NCBI GenBank assembly: GCA_963576725.1
Contig: OY755247.1
Span: forward strand, 15,316,526 to 15,380,525
DNA length: 64,000 nt
DNA from: Azorinus chamasolen
Taxonomy: Eukaryota > Mollusca > Bivalvia > Cardiida > Solecurtidae
Direction of reading: 5' to 3'
The position numbers were made by a program, and so were the translations under genes. How positions within the stretch are numbered: position 1 is the first letter of the stretch; every line of letters starts with the position of its first letter. The notes below the pieces were generated by a model that was given only the letters and a program-made list of their open reading frames with translations, was not told the origin of the DNA and did no database searches. Of this stretch, positions 20,154 to 29,971 are shown piece by piece.

Positions 20154-20355
20154 TTAAGCCATTACCTCATAGGCTATTTTTAGATCAAACCTCTTTGAAT
20201 AAATCTACCGAAAAGGAGCATTAACTAGAGAAAAGGATTTTTTTTAGAATTTTGTAGTTTGAAACCATTGTGAAAAATAGAGCATTTGCTCTATTTATCA
20301 CAATGGTTTCAACTGGTTACTTTTGCAGAGGCGTCAATATGAGGGAATGGGTTGA
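20154..20355 (+). mobile_element. TTAA-group MITE, family B, nested
   Basis: TTAAGCCATTACCTCATAGG to ATGAGGGAATGGGTTGA, shortened core (GAGCATTTGCTC). Confidence 0.85.
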
Positions 20356-20453
20356 ATACATTTGCAAACAGAGTACCCTGATCAGACAGCTCCTATACAG
20401 GAGCTGTCTGTCTGATCAGAGTCTTCTCTGTTTGCTTTTGGTATACAGTAAAA

Positions 20454-20649
20454 CCTCTCTAAACCGGAATTCTAGTAGAGAAAAATTAAGATACTTTAGG
20501 CAGGTGGCTGCTTAATGCAGGGTGAAGTCATACAGAAAGCTCCAAGAGGAGCTTTCTGTGTGACTTTCACCCTGCATTAAGCTGCCACCTGTCACCAAAG
20601 TCGATATTTATGCCGAATGTTATGTCCGGTTTAGAGAGGTTTTACTGTA
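20454..20649 (+). mobile_element. TA-group MITE, type D2, nested
   Basis: TACAGTAAAACCTCTCTAAA and GGTTTAGAGAGGTTTTACTGTA-type ends; D core intact around AAAGCTCCAAGAGGAGCTTT. Confidence 0.9.
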
Positions 20650-20738
20650 GTATAGATCTGATTGTACCAGTTCTGTCTGAGCTAAAAAATGCCGGTACCA
20701 TTATAAAAATTCAGCTAATAAATATTCATGACATCATT

Positions 20739-21898
20739 GATCGCCGCATGAGCGGCGATCACTAATGGAATGTTCAAAAGTATTTACCCATGTAGGAGGG
20801 GTAGCGACAAGTTTTACATAGTCTATTCTGCGTACATCGGTGAGATGAACCAAATGAATTGGCACATGAGAGCGTGGCAGAGAATAGTTTCTATCTGCAT
20901 TATTGATGTAGTGAAATATGTGATGTAAAAACCTTCATACGATGTTTAAAAAGAAATTTATCAAACAAATGTACAATAATAACAATAATTATGACACTTT
21001 TTTCGTCGAAGTATCGACATTAAATGCCAAAAACAGTTTTGTAAACATAAATGAAGCCGGGTCAAAGTCGCAGAATTGAAGCCGGGTCAAAACTGTAGTC
21101 GTGCACCTGTTTGCGGTGCTCTCGTTCTAAATTATGCTCTTCAGAGATTTTGAAATATTACAGTTTTGTTTAATGACCATTGTTTATTGTCCAAAAATGT
21201 CGACAAAAGTAATACATACATCATGTTAATTCAAACAGACATGGTTATTATTCTACCGGAGGCTCTACATGGTCAAAATCGAATTCCGTCGTCTCGGTTT
21301 CTATTTTTAGATAGGGCTAACGTCACTCAACTGAACAGGCTATATTTAGGTCTATGACCATCACCTTGTAAGAGTTTATTGATTAAATTATCATGAGAGT
21401 GATAAATGTTTTAATGAAGTTTTATTGTTTTATTTATTTTTATTTAAAAAAGTCGTTTTATTTTTTTATTTATAAAAGTCGTCAATATAGTAGCATGATA
21501 ACTTTATATACATCTTAAATTTCCCTTGAAGTATGTCTGGCCTGATAGCGTAGTGGTTACCACGGTCGCCTATCGTGCAGTCAGCCCTGGTTCGATTCTC
21601 ACCGCTGACGAAAAAAAATTGTTCTCTCTTTTTCCTTTCTATTTTTGTTTAATGACGGTTTGGGTTTTTACTGGGATAGTTAATGATAATTATCCATATT
21701 AAGTGTTTTTTCTTTCAACTTATACGTTATCTTTGGTAAAACAAATTTGCAGAAAAATTAAAAATAGTTCCTGTTGTAAGAAGAAATTCCTACACCTACT
21801 TTACAAATAAACCTCTACTGTACATATAAACTTAGGTTTATTACGCTACCCCTTTATTACGTCACTAGCGGCTGTAGTGACGGGATAAAATATTTATC
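20739..21898. other. Hairpin-bounded segment of unknown class, no gene
   Basis: Begins with the palindrome GATCGCCGCATGAGCGGCGA TC and ends near GTCACTAGCGGCTGTAGTGA C and GGATAAAATATTTATCC. GGAGGGGTAGCG (about 20796) and CGCTACCCCT (about 21844) are inverted to each other. It could be one mobile element; the short open frames look like chance. Contains an Asp-like tRNA sequence at 21535-21610. Confidence 0.4.
21535..21610 (+). pseudogene. tRNA-Asp-like sequence, degenerate
   Basis: A-box-like TAGCGTAGTGGTTACCACG, anticodon loop CTATCGT (ATC would read GAT, Asp) and B-box GGTTCGATTC are visible, but the T-stem (CCTGG against CTCAC) and acceptor pair badly. Followed by A8. More likely a tRNA pseudogene or tRNA-derived SINE head than a working gene. 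Confidence 0.45.
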
Positions 21899-22186
21899 CT
21901 CTTACGTTTTGGTATCGTCAATATGCCTCTGAACCAATCAATGACCGCCCTAGATATTTGTGTCAAGTTTCATGTGATACTTCCAACAATGCATATGTCA
22001 TAATAGTTTTACCAGGTATTTACTTGTTACAGTTTGCAACAGAGTTCTTTATCAGCATGCCATAGTATTTTTTCTTGTTTACATAGTTATTTGTTTCATA
22101 ATAAATGACTATATTTTTATAGCTTGTCTCTTTATTATCACCTTTTTAGAGAAGGGGAGTAGGATATTCATTTATCCTCATTTTTT

Positions 22187-22900
22187 TAGCTCACCAGAGC
22201 ACGACGTGCTCATGCTGAGCTTTTAGGATCGTTGGATGTCCCTCGTCTGTTGTCCGTTGAGATACCACATTTTGCACTTGATCTCTAAGTAAATTGGTTT
22301 GTGTTTTGCCCTGCATGAAATTTAGGTCAATCTCGAATATGGGTCACCTGGGCTCAAAAACAAGGTCACTAGGTCAAATCTTAGAAAAATCTTGTTAATG
22401 CTCTAGAAGCTACAAATCTTATTGGATCTTACTGAAATTTTATCAGAATGTGTCTCCATGAAATCTACGCCAAGTTCGAATATTGGTCATGTCGGGTCAA
22501 AAACTAGGTCACTAGGTCAAATCTTACAAAATCCTAAACACTCTGGAGGCCACATTTTGCACTTGATCTTTAAGTAAATTGGTTTGTGTATTGACCCTGA
22601 TGAAATCTAGGTCAAGTTCGAATATGAATCGCCTGCAGTCATAAACTAGGCCACTAGGTCAAATCATAGAAAAATCTTGTTCACACTCAAGTAGCTACAA
22701 ATGTTATCAGATCTTACTGAAATTTTATCAGAATGTTTGTCCACATGCAATCTTGGTCAAGTTCAAATATGGATCATGACGGGTTCGAAACTAGGTCACT
22801 ACGTCATTACACTCTAGAGGCTACATATCTCGTTAAGGTTTTAATGAAATGTTGTATTTCAATTGTCTTAACAAAACAGTTCCTTATTAAAAACCTTCCT
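22187..22900 (+). mobile_element. TTTAGCTCACC-type element, 3' end not found
   Basis: 5' palindrome AGCTCACCAGAGCACGACGT...GCTGAGCT, similar in design to that at 3121. The body has two diverged repeats of about 270 bp (CACATTTTGCACTTGATCT and AAACTAGGTCACTAGGTCAA recur). No 3' hairpin could be located. Confidence 0.55.
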
Positions 22901-22944
22901 TGTACACAAATTTCGCGGCGATCCAATGCCTTGCATCAGTATTC

Positions 22945-22988
22945 GTCTTGTTATTTCTTACATGAATATTAAGGCAGGCAAAGGCTTA
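22945..22988 (-). mobile_element. Family C right-end fragment
   Basis: TTATTTCTTACATGAATATT then AAGGCAGGCAAAGGCTTAA. Confidence 0.45.
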
Positions 22989-23017
22989 AGGGGAGGTTTT
23001 ACCAAAATAGTAAAGTG

Positions 23018-23225
23018 TTAACTCTTTTGCTGCCGATGTCACATCTTTGATTATCTATGCCAACAGCTTGTATCTAGATGAGAAACCTAGTAACTTAGCT
23101 TATCAGGATCCAAACTGTTTGTTACTGTGGTAAAGCCTTTTGATAGAAAAGGGGAGGCAATAAACAAATGAAAATTGCAGCAGACGAGAATTTTTTGCAG
23201 ACGACACTATTTAGCAGTGTAAGCG
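23018..23225 (+). mobile_element. TTAA-group element, family H
   Basis: TTAACTCTTTTGCTGCCGAT, core ATCTAGATGAGAAACC with TTATCAGGATCCAAAC, then AAATTGCAGCAGACGAG; similar to 50853-51038. Right end uncertain. Confidence 0.65.
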
Positions 23226-23410
23226 TTTGGCCAAACCACAAGAGAGTGTTACAATGTAGTGAGTGTCCAGATTTGACTGGGATGGGTTACTTGTAATGTA
23301 TACAGGGTTCAGTTATGTTTTTGTGTTCAGTGAAGTAACATTTATAATAATTGTGAAGATTTAATTGGCGAAGTCGGCTAAGATGAAGGTAGTGTACCAA
23401 TTTATTATGT

Positions 23411-23653
23411 TTAACCCTTTCCCTTATGTAAGCGTATTTTCACGCATTTGCAAATAGAGTAGACCAAGATCAGACGGCTCCTATAGAAGCCGTCTGATCA
23501 GGGTCTGCTCTGTTTGCTAATGGAATTTGATAGATGTGTTTCTTTAGTTTCTAAAATGGCTACAATGTTCCACCTTCCATATTTCTTTATAACTATTTTG
23601 TCCATGAATCTTCAGTAGGTATTGAAATTTGGAATATATATTGAACGGGTTAA
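23411..23653 (-). mobile_element. TTAA-group MITE, family A
   Basis: TTAACCCTTTCCCTTATG to TATTGAACGGGTTAA; core-1 GACGGCTCCTATAGAAGCC. Confidence 0.88.
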
Positions 23654-23910
23654 CTGGTGTTTTAAAATAATTTGCATGTTAAGTAATTGTCATTTGTTTA
23701 TTTTTGTTCTGGGTGAATGTATATTTTTCTTCCATTTCTTTTCAAAACAAACTCAGAGATCAAATAGTATTGATGCCGATCAATTCTGGATCCAACATAG
23801 ATAATAAAAAAGTTGCCTCAAGCTTGCAAAGAGCTAAATACATGTACTGTACATGTATATTAAAATATTCAATACCAATGCTCCAAGCAATAAAAACATT
23901 TAAGTACCTC

Positions 23911-24572
23911 TGAGGTAGTGGATGTATTTAGAGATGTCCACTTCTGAGGTAATGGTTGTATTTAGAGATGTCTGCACTTCTGAGGTAGTGGTTATATTTA
24001 GAGATGTCCACACTTCTGAGGTAGTTTATGTATTTAGAGATGTCTGCTTCTGAGGTAATGGTTGTATTAAGAGATGTCCACTTCTGAGGTAGTGGTTGTA
24101 TTTAGAGATGTCCACACTTCTGAGGTAGTGGTTGTATTTAGAGATGTCCACTTCTGAGGTAGTGGTTGTATTTAGAGATGTCCACTTCTGAGGTAGTGGT
24201 TATATTTAGAGATGTCCACTTCTGAGGTAGTGGTTGTATTTAGAGATGTCCACACTTCTGAGGTAGTGGTTGTATTTAGAGATGTCCACACTTCTGAGGT
24301 AGTGGTTGTATTTAGAGATGTCCACACTTCTGAGGTAGTGGTTATATTTAGAGATGTCCACTTTTGAGGTAGTGGTTATATTTAGAGATGTCCACTTCTG
24401 AGGTAGTGGTTGTATTTAGAGATGTCCACTTTTGAGGTAGTGGTTGTATTTAGAGATGTCCACACTTTTGAGGTAGTGGTTGTATTTAGAGATGTCTACA
24501 TCTGAGGTAATGGATGAATTTAGAGATGTTCACCTCAGGTATTGGGTGTATTTAGAGATGTGTAATTCTGGG
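23911..24572 (+). repeat. Minisatellite, about 20 units of 31-35 bp
   Basis: Consensus TGAGGTAGTGGTTGTATTTA then GAGATGTCCAC(AC)TTC. Units alternate with and without an extra AC. In MRL intron 2. Confidence 0.95.
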
Positions 24573-24655
24573 TTAAAGACACCTTTTCACACTTTTGCAA
24601 ACTGTGTAAACCTTGAACAGACAGCTGATCTGGGTCTGCTTTGTTTGCTTTGTTT
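24573..24655 (-). mobile_element. Core-1 remnant
   Basis: CACCTTTTCACACTTTTGC, GCAAACTGTGTAAACC and GATCTGGGTCTGC; no termini. Confidence 0.45.
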
Positions 24656-24830
24656 TTTACAGATTCTCTACTATTTGCTGAGGCAATGAATTTCCTTACT
24701 TTATACGATGTCCACCATGTAATTAGTATTCAAAATAAGTGGAACTTAGATGAATATGTAATTAATATTCATAATACGTGGAACTTAGATGAATATTTAT
24801 CAGAGAAGTGGTTACACTTTGTACGTGTGC

Positions 24831-25005
24831 AGTAAAAACCTCTCTATAACGGCCACTAAATTGTATTGATTAATTAATATTTAGGACAGGTGACTGCTTA
24901 TAGGAGCGTTCTGTTTTTACTTTCACTTTGCTTTAAGCAGCCACCTGCTGTTAGCACAAAATGTTTGATGTAATTTAGTGGCTGTTATAGAGAGGTTTTG
25001 CTGTA
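24831..25005 (+). mobile_element. TA-group MITE, type D1, one core arm deleted
   Basis: CAGTAAAAACCTCTCTATAA and TTATAGAGAGGTTTTGCTGTA ends. Left core arm deleted (GACTGCTTA joins TAGGAGCG). Its end is 39 bp from the splice acceptor of the terminal MRL exon, near where a branch point would lie. Confidence 0.88.
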
Positions 25006-25044
25006 AATGCAAACTTCAATGCATCTCTCCTAAATTTATTTCAG

Positions 25045-27420
25045 TATGGCAAGCAGATGTTGAAAAACTTCCAGAACCTGCAGAGGGAAATACTACAATG
25101 GGACAGCCGTGATATTCGTGCTTCTCTATCTGACCAAGCTGATGTTGCAGAGGCTTTTGCGGAATTAAACCAGCAGGGCGATCTGACTGATAGTCGTCTT
25201 TCCATGCCGGAGCCCGGCTCCAGACATTCAATAGTGAATATTAAGAACTCCTTGTTGAGTAGAGATCTCTCAGAGCAGAGGAGTACAGAGGAAACAGTCT
25301 GTCTTGTTGATAGGCCTGAAAGGATAGAGCGCAAGTCCTCTTTAACAGGCATTATCCCACAGGAGAGTTTAAGGCTGGAGAGAGCACCTGTTAAACGGGT
25401 ATCGTTCAGTAATACGCACAGTGTGATCAATGATAGTGGTGAAGAAGTTGTTGCTGTTCGACATCGAGACTCAATAACCAGTGCTTCCACAGATTCCAGT
25501 GAGGACTCTACATCAAGTGGGGAAGGCAGAATGAACAACATATCACATCGGAGCAGCAAACTTCGGGCTAAGCTCCCGGTCACCACAGGCACGACCAAAC
25601 AGATATCCGAGATGGTGCAGACCTCACTAGATGGACATTACGGCTCCCTAGATGGTTCAGTTGAGGACTGGAGACCCACAGTGTCAAGTCCTGTTCAGAA
25701 AGATGTGAGTGAACGGCGCAAGTCTGCTCCAGTTTGTACTAGTGGGGACATTTACAATGACCAAAGGTTAGAAGGTCAAGGTCGTGATCACCGGGCCCTG
25801 TCTCAGACCATTCAGTATGACCAATACCCTGTGTCGCCCACCTCACAATCCCAGTATTCTCATCATCTCACTAAGGCCCAGAAAAGTATTATGTCACCCC
25901 CTCCCCAAAAAGGGATTAAAACCCACTCGAGGGGCTCATCGCTATCATCACTGTCAAGTTCAGACTCAAACCAAAGTCAAGGGTGTGTAATGAGTCCCAC
26001 CTCACCCACACCATCATACGGATATGTTGACCAGAATCAATCGCCATGGTGCTTTTATGAGTCTATTGATTCTGTAAAGGCGAAGGTGATAGGCCATAAG
26101 CAGCCCCCACCAACTGCTCAGAAACCTAGCGGTATTAAAAAGACACGCCCTCAGTCCGCCCCTGCATCAGGTCACATAGAAAAAGGTCACAGAAGAAACA
26201 CTTCTAAATCTAGTCTTGAATCAGTAGAGGAAGTTCCTTCAGGAAGTGAAGGGGTTCCCAGCCCAGTGTCTGTATCATCCCCATTACCAGTGCGGGCGGG
26301 GATGAGTACCTCCTTGAGCCAAACTGATGGGCGCCCCACACAGCCCCCACCCAAGCCTCCTTCTCACCCAGGCACTCCCACTATGACTATGTCAGCACCT
26401 AACTTCTCCACTGATCAGAGCCACCTGTATGGTCCTTCCTCCCTGCCAATGATACATCAGTCATCCCACATCCCTGTCCCAGTTCCTTCTACTCCACCAA
26501 CAGCATCAGCCCAGTCACAGGTTGGCTGCTTGTCCCCTAGGTTATCAGCTCACAGAAGCTCTATACCCAAGCTCATAGGATCCCCTATGATCCCCTGTGG
26601 CCCACCCACACCACCACCATTTGTTCCACCTGCGCCTAGGAACTCATCAGCATCAGATAAAACACACAAGAAAAGACCCTCAGGTGGGAACATAGTTGTC
26701 AATGGTAACCAGGTCATATCAGGATCACAGAGAGCTGGGTATCACGACATTGTCACATCCCCAAAGTCACCAAGTGTTACGGCAGAATATCCTTGCCCTC
26801 AACAGAGCACACAAACGACACGGCAAGGTCATAATCGAAGCAGTAGTGAGGATGCTAGCTATGCACCTCTGCCTTTTATGGCCGAGCTAAGTAAACATAT
26901 GCATAAATCAGCTCCTCAGCAAGGAGGAGGCATCTCAGAGGTGAAGTGCCCACCAGAGGTGTTGCCCAAGCCCAGTGACCACAACAGACCAAAAATAAAT
27001 GGAAATATAAACTCTAATAATAGTGATCCCAATTCACAGACAGCTTCCCCGTCTCAGTCTCATTCTCATATACCGGTACCCATCAGTGGTGATAGTGCAG
27101 TGAAGCAATTTAGGAAAGTGCTGCCCCCACCACCACCAAAACGCAGCGAGAAAACCAAATTGAGCACTACTAGAACAAGCACAGCTGGGTTGTCGAATGT
27201 GCCAAACACACAATCAAGTGATCTGTCGTACAGTGACTATGAGGGAATAGTTGACATTAGTGATCTGCCACTGCCTCCACCAGAGCTGCTCGCAGATCTG
27301 GAAGGGGAAGGGGAGGTCGAAGGTCAGGGTGCAGAGCCTGTTACGGGGAGGGTGAAGCCACCGGCACCACCGCCGCCACCAAAACGAAATAAAGACACAC
27401 AGCTATCATCAACATCCTAG
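25045..27420 (+). CDS. RAPH1: MRL-family terminal exon: end of PH helix and Pro/Ser-rich tail
   Basis: Acceptor AAATTTATTTCAG, then TATGGCAAGCAG (YGKQ...) in phase with IRIAK of the previous exon; 791 codons and a TAG stop. The first residues continue the PH helix (YGKQMLKNFQNLQREI). The rest is low-complexity and Ser/Pro-rich, as in lamellipodin tails. Numbering within this exon: KRVSF at about 117-121 (fits a PP1-docking RVxF motif and a basic-kinase site), PTPPPFVPP near 521, LPPPPPKR at 693-700 (fits the EVH1 ligand pattern L/F-PPPP for Ena/VASP), DLPLPPPELL near 740 and PAPPPPPKR near 773. No frameshift or internal stop. An exon of this size coding for nearly the whole tail is expected for the family. 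An in-frame ATG at 25057 is not the translation start. Confidence 0.95.
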   Translation, partial: YGKQMLKNFQNLQREILQWDSRDIRASLSDQADVAEAFAELNQQGDLTDSRLSMPEPGSRHSIVNIKNSLLSRDLSEQRSTEETVCLVDRPERIERKSSLTGIIPQESLRLERAPVKRVSFSNTHSVINDSGEEVVAVRHRDSITSASTDSSEDSTSSGEGRMNNISHRSSKLRAKLPVTTGTTKQISEMVQTSLDGHYGSLDGSVEDWRPTVSSPVQKDVSERRKSAPVCTSGDIYNDQRLEGQGRDHRALSQTIQYDQYPVSPTSQSQYSHHLTKAQKSIMSPPPQKGIKTHSRGSSLSSLSSSDSNQSQGCVMSPTSPTPSYGYVDQNQSPWCFYESIDSVKAKVIGHKQPPPTAQKPSGIKKTRPQSAPASGHIEKGHRRNTSKSSLESVEEVPSGSEGVPSPVSVSSPLPVRAGMSTSLSQTDGRPTQPPPKPPSHPGTPTMTMSAPNFSTDQSHLYGPSSLPMIHQSSHIPVPVPSTPPTASAQSQVGCLSPRLSAHRSSIPKLIGSPMIPCGPPTPPPFVPPAPRNSSASDKTHKKRPSGGNIVVNGNQVISGSQRAGYHDIVTSPKSPSVTAEYPCPQQSTQTTRQGHNRSSSEDASYAPLPFMAELSKHMHKSAPQQGGGISEVKCPPEVLPKPSDHNRPKINGNINSNNSDPNSQTASPSQSHSHIPVPISGDSAVKQFRKVLPPPPPKRSEKTKLSTTRTSTAGLSNVPNTQSSDLSYSDYEGIVDISDLPLPPPELLADLEGEGEVEGQGAEPVTGRVKPPAPPPPPKRNKDTQLSSTS

Positions 27421-27479
27421 TCATAGAAATTAATACTGTGTTTGTATGTGCCAGTTTGAAGATGTACAGTAGAACCTTT

Positions 27480-27687
27480 TTAACTCCTTACTCCATGAAT
27501 ATTCATGAGAGAAGTGATGACACACACAACATTTTTGCCAAAGCAGAAACTGAAGAGTCAGATCTATATTATTCAGTAAGCAAACAGAGCAGACCTTGAT
27601 CAGATGGCTCCTAAAGGAGCCGTCTGATCTGGGTCTACTCTGTTTGCAAATGTGTGAGAAGGTGTTTATGTGAGGGAAACGTGTTAA
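27480..27687 (+). mobile_element. TTAA-group MITE, family C
   Basis: TTAACTCCTTACTCCATGAA to GAGGGAAACGTGTTAA, core-1 AGATGGCTCCTAAAGGAGCC. Preceded by TACAGTAGAACC, a D-type left terminus into which it may have inserted. Probably inside the MRL 3' UTR. Confidence 0.85.
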
Positions 27688-27862
27688 TGTTTATAATGGC
27701 ATATGAACAAGAAATGTTTTGGCCTTAATAAAAATTTAAGAATCAGATCTGTATAATTTCACTAGCAAACAGAGCAGACCCTGATCAGATGTCTCCTACA
27801 GGAGCTGTCAGATCTGGGTCTACTCTGTTTGCAAAAGCATTAAAAGGCGTCATAGAGGTTGT
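27688..27862 (+). mobile_element. Family C right part
   Basis: Starts TTTATAATGGCATATGAAC, has core-1 (GTCTCCTACAGGAGCTGTC), stops at AAAAGGCGTCATAGAGG. Confidence 0.7.
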
Positions 27863-27888
27863 AGCAACCACTGTTTCAGTAAACTTTT

Positions 27889-28057
27889 ATATCTTTACTC
27901 CATGAATATTCATGTAGGAAATACTGACACCATGAATATTAATTAGGTAAATATTTATAATGGCAAATAGAAATATTTGGCAATTGCAGAATCCAGATTA
28001 TATCTGAAGCAAACAGAGCAGACCCTGAGCCATCTGATTTGGGTCTACTGTGTTTGC
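27889..28057 (+). mobile_element. Family C, core and right end deleted
   Basis: TTTACTCCATGAATATTCAT, body to GAGCAGACCCTGAGCC, then ATTTGGGTCTACTG and directly the next element. Confidence 0.75.
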
Positions 28058-28269
28058 CCTTTACTCCATAAATACGTCTTTCTCCTTGCCAACAGAGTAG
28101 ACCCAGATCAGACAGCTGCTGTGGGATTCGACTGATATGGGTCTGCTCTATTTGCTTAAAGAATTACATAGGTCCGATTCTATAGGTTCTACTAATACCA
28201 AATATTCATATAATAAATATTCATGATGTCATCATTCCTTACATGAATATGAAACAGGGAAAGGGTCAA
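28057..28269 (-). mobile_element. Family C
   Basis: CCTTTACTCCATAAATACG to ATGAAACAGGGAAAGGGTC, weak core-1. Confidence 0.75.
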
Positions 28270-28549
28270 AGGCTGACAATAATACTGGTCTTGTTAGTGA
28301 GGTTTTACTGCATGTGCTTTTGGCTAGAACAAAATAAAAACAACAAATATCAAGAACTTTTGTTTTGATAGAAGGTAGATGTTAGTGGTTTGTGCCCAAG
28401 AAGCTGTGATTCAGTTGTGTTCAAAGAGTCAATGCAACATGATAGTGTAGAAAATAAGTGTAGCAGTGTTTTTTGTTGATATAGTTCTGGGCACCATTTG
28501 CTCTAAATGTTTGGACACCCAGTGTCCCCTCTCCACCAGTTTGTAAAGC

Positions 28550-28792
28550 TTAACCCTTTCCTTCATTGATACGCCTTTTCTACGCCATTTCAAACAGAGT
28601 AGATTCAGATCAGATGGTTCATATAGGATCTGGGTCTGCTCTGTTTGCATATGAAATAATATCGATATGATTCTGCAGTTTCTGCCATGGACAAAATTTC
28701 CTGTGTCCATGCGCTATCATAACAAATTAATCTAATTAATATTCATTACATTCATATTTCTTACATGAATATTCATGGAGGAAAAGGTGAAT
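28550..28792 (-). mobile_element. TTAA-group MITE, family C
   Basis: TTAACCCTTTCCTTCATTG to ATTCATGGAGGAAAAGGTGA; core shortened (GATGGTTCATATAGGATC). Confidence 0.82.
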
Positions 28793-28829
28793 AAGTCAGT
28801 TTGACACTGTTTTGAATGGCACGAAGAGA

Positions 28830-28905
28830 GTAGCAAACAGTGGCGACTCTGATCGAAGTTTTCCTGAAGAAGCAATTTGATCTGGGTCTACACTGTTTAG
28901 TAGGT
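28830..28905. mobile_element. Core-1 remnant
   Basis: AGCAAACAGTGGCGACTCTG and TTGATCTGGGTCTACACTG. Confidence 0.45.
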
Positions 28906-28983
28906 CTGGGTGAATATTTAGGGTAAAGCTGGTGGTTCAGAGCTCCAATCAATCTCATGACATAGTATTGGTGATATGCTCCT

Positions 28984-29175
28984 CAGAGCTCCAGATAAGA
29001 TGCGTAAATTTAAATATTTTCAACAATATATCCTTTATTTCTCCACCAAACCCTATACTGTGACCACTCTTTAGAATCGTCTCAAAGAAACAATTCTAAA
29101 GAGTGGTCACAGTATAGGGTTTGGTGGAGAAATGACGATTTTAGTATTTGGTACGCACCGTTATCTGTAGCTCTG
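28984..29175 (+). mobile_element. hAT-like palindromic MITE, family E, with target duplication
   Basis: CAGAGCTCCAGATAAGATGC to TATCTGTAGCTCTG, 192 bp. The same TGCTCCT is found at 28977-28983 and 29176-29182; adding one mismatched base gives an 8-bp duplication, the hAT size. The palindrome is near perfect around 29055-29120. Confidence 0.88.
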
Positions 29176-29525
29176 TGCTCCTGGATAAATTGTGTTTATT
29201 GTGTTTGTATATTAATGATTAGACTAAGTTTATAGTGAAGTTGAAACTGGCTTTAATCCATTTAAGCCCATGTGTCATAGTAAACTTGCCCAAATATGTG
29301 TTTGGGGTGAATCTAATATTCATTTGGAGGGATGTTTTTGCATGAAGTCTGAATCAAAGCTATGAATAATAGTTTCATTTAGAAATTTAATGAAAAGTGT
29401 TTTCTATACTTTTCTGCCAGATCCAATTTTGATGTGTTTTTAGTACCGTCAAGATAGTATTTAGGTGAGCTTTAAGAGAATATGATAGAAAAAGAAATCC
29501 CCCGTCTTTTTCTTTCCTTTATTCT
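29176..29525. other. Non-coding, no feature seen
   Basis: AT-rich sequence with no recognisable repeat family, RNA or open frame. Confidence 0.5.
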
Positions 29526-29722
29526 CTGGAAGAACTGAGAAATAAGATGTGTAAATCAAAAGATTTGAAACAATAACTTCTGGATGTTACCACTTTTTAG
29601 AATCGTCTCGAAGAGAGGATTCTAAAGAGTGGTCACAACGTAGGGTTTGGTCACAACATAGGGTTTGGTGGAGTAATGACGATGTTAGTATTTGAGTTAG
29701 CACCTTTATCCGTTGCTGATTT
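29526..29722 (+). mobile_element. hAT-like MITE, family E
   Basis: CTGGAAGAACTGAGAAATAAGATG left end (degraded), palindrome with TTTTTAGAATCGTCTCGAAG, and a duplicated GTCACAAC(G/A)TAGGGTTTGG, then TTTATCCGTTGCTGATTTAGAG. Confidence 0.75.
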
Positions 29723-29730
29723 AGAGCATT

Positions 29731-29785
29731 AATGGGTTGACAGATTAAAGTTGAAATTAATGGATTGACAGATTAAAGTTGAACC
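29731..29785 (+). repeat. Short direct repeat, two copies of about 26 bp
   Basis: AATGG(G/A)TTGACAGATTAA then AGTTGAA occurs twice in tandem. Confidence 0.7.
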
Positions 29786-29971
29786 AGTTTCTAAGGGTCA
29801 AGATTAAATTGCAGTTTTAGCCAATCAAAATTTAAGAATTCAGATCAAAGAAGTATGTATGTTTCATTGGTGACATCATTTAGCATTTTTTAAAAATGTA
29901 TATAATTATGTTGTAAGGATATGTACAAAAATGATATTAGGAAAAAAATTAAATCTTTAATTGATGCTTCT

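Larger units (their letters stand above)
20127..20738 (-). mobile_element. C/A-type host carrying both a B and a D2 insertion
   Basis: TTAACTATATCCTTCATATA...CCTT, B at 20154-20355, ATACATTTGCAAACAGAG and core-1, D2 at 20454-20649, then TAGATCTGATTGTACC and ATATTCATGACATCATTG. The right terminus is lost where a different palindrome begins. Confidence 0.75.
27421..28340 (+). other. Probable MRL 3' untranslated region and downstream sequence
   Basis: Follows the stop codon. AATAAA hexamers occur at 27727-27732 (inside a C element) and 28333-28338; either could serve as a polyadenylation signal. The first about 40 bp look unique, then mobile elements begin. The transcript end cannot be fixed without RNA data. 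Confidence 0.35.
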
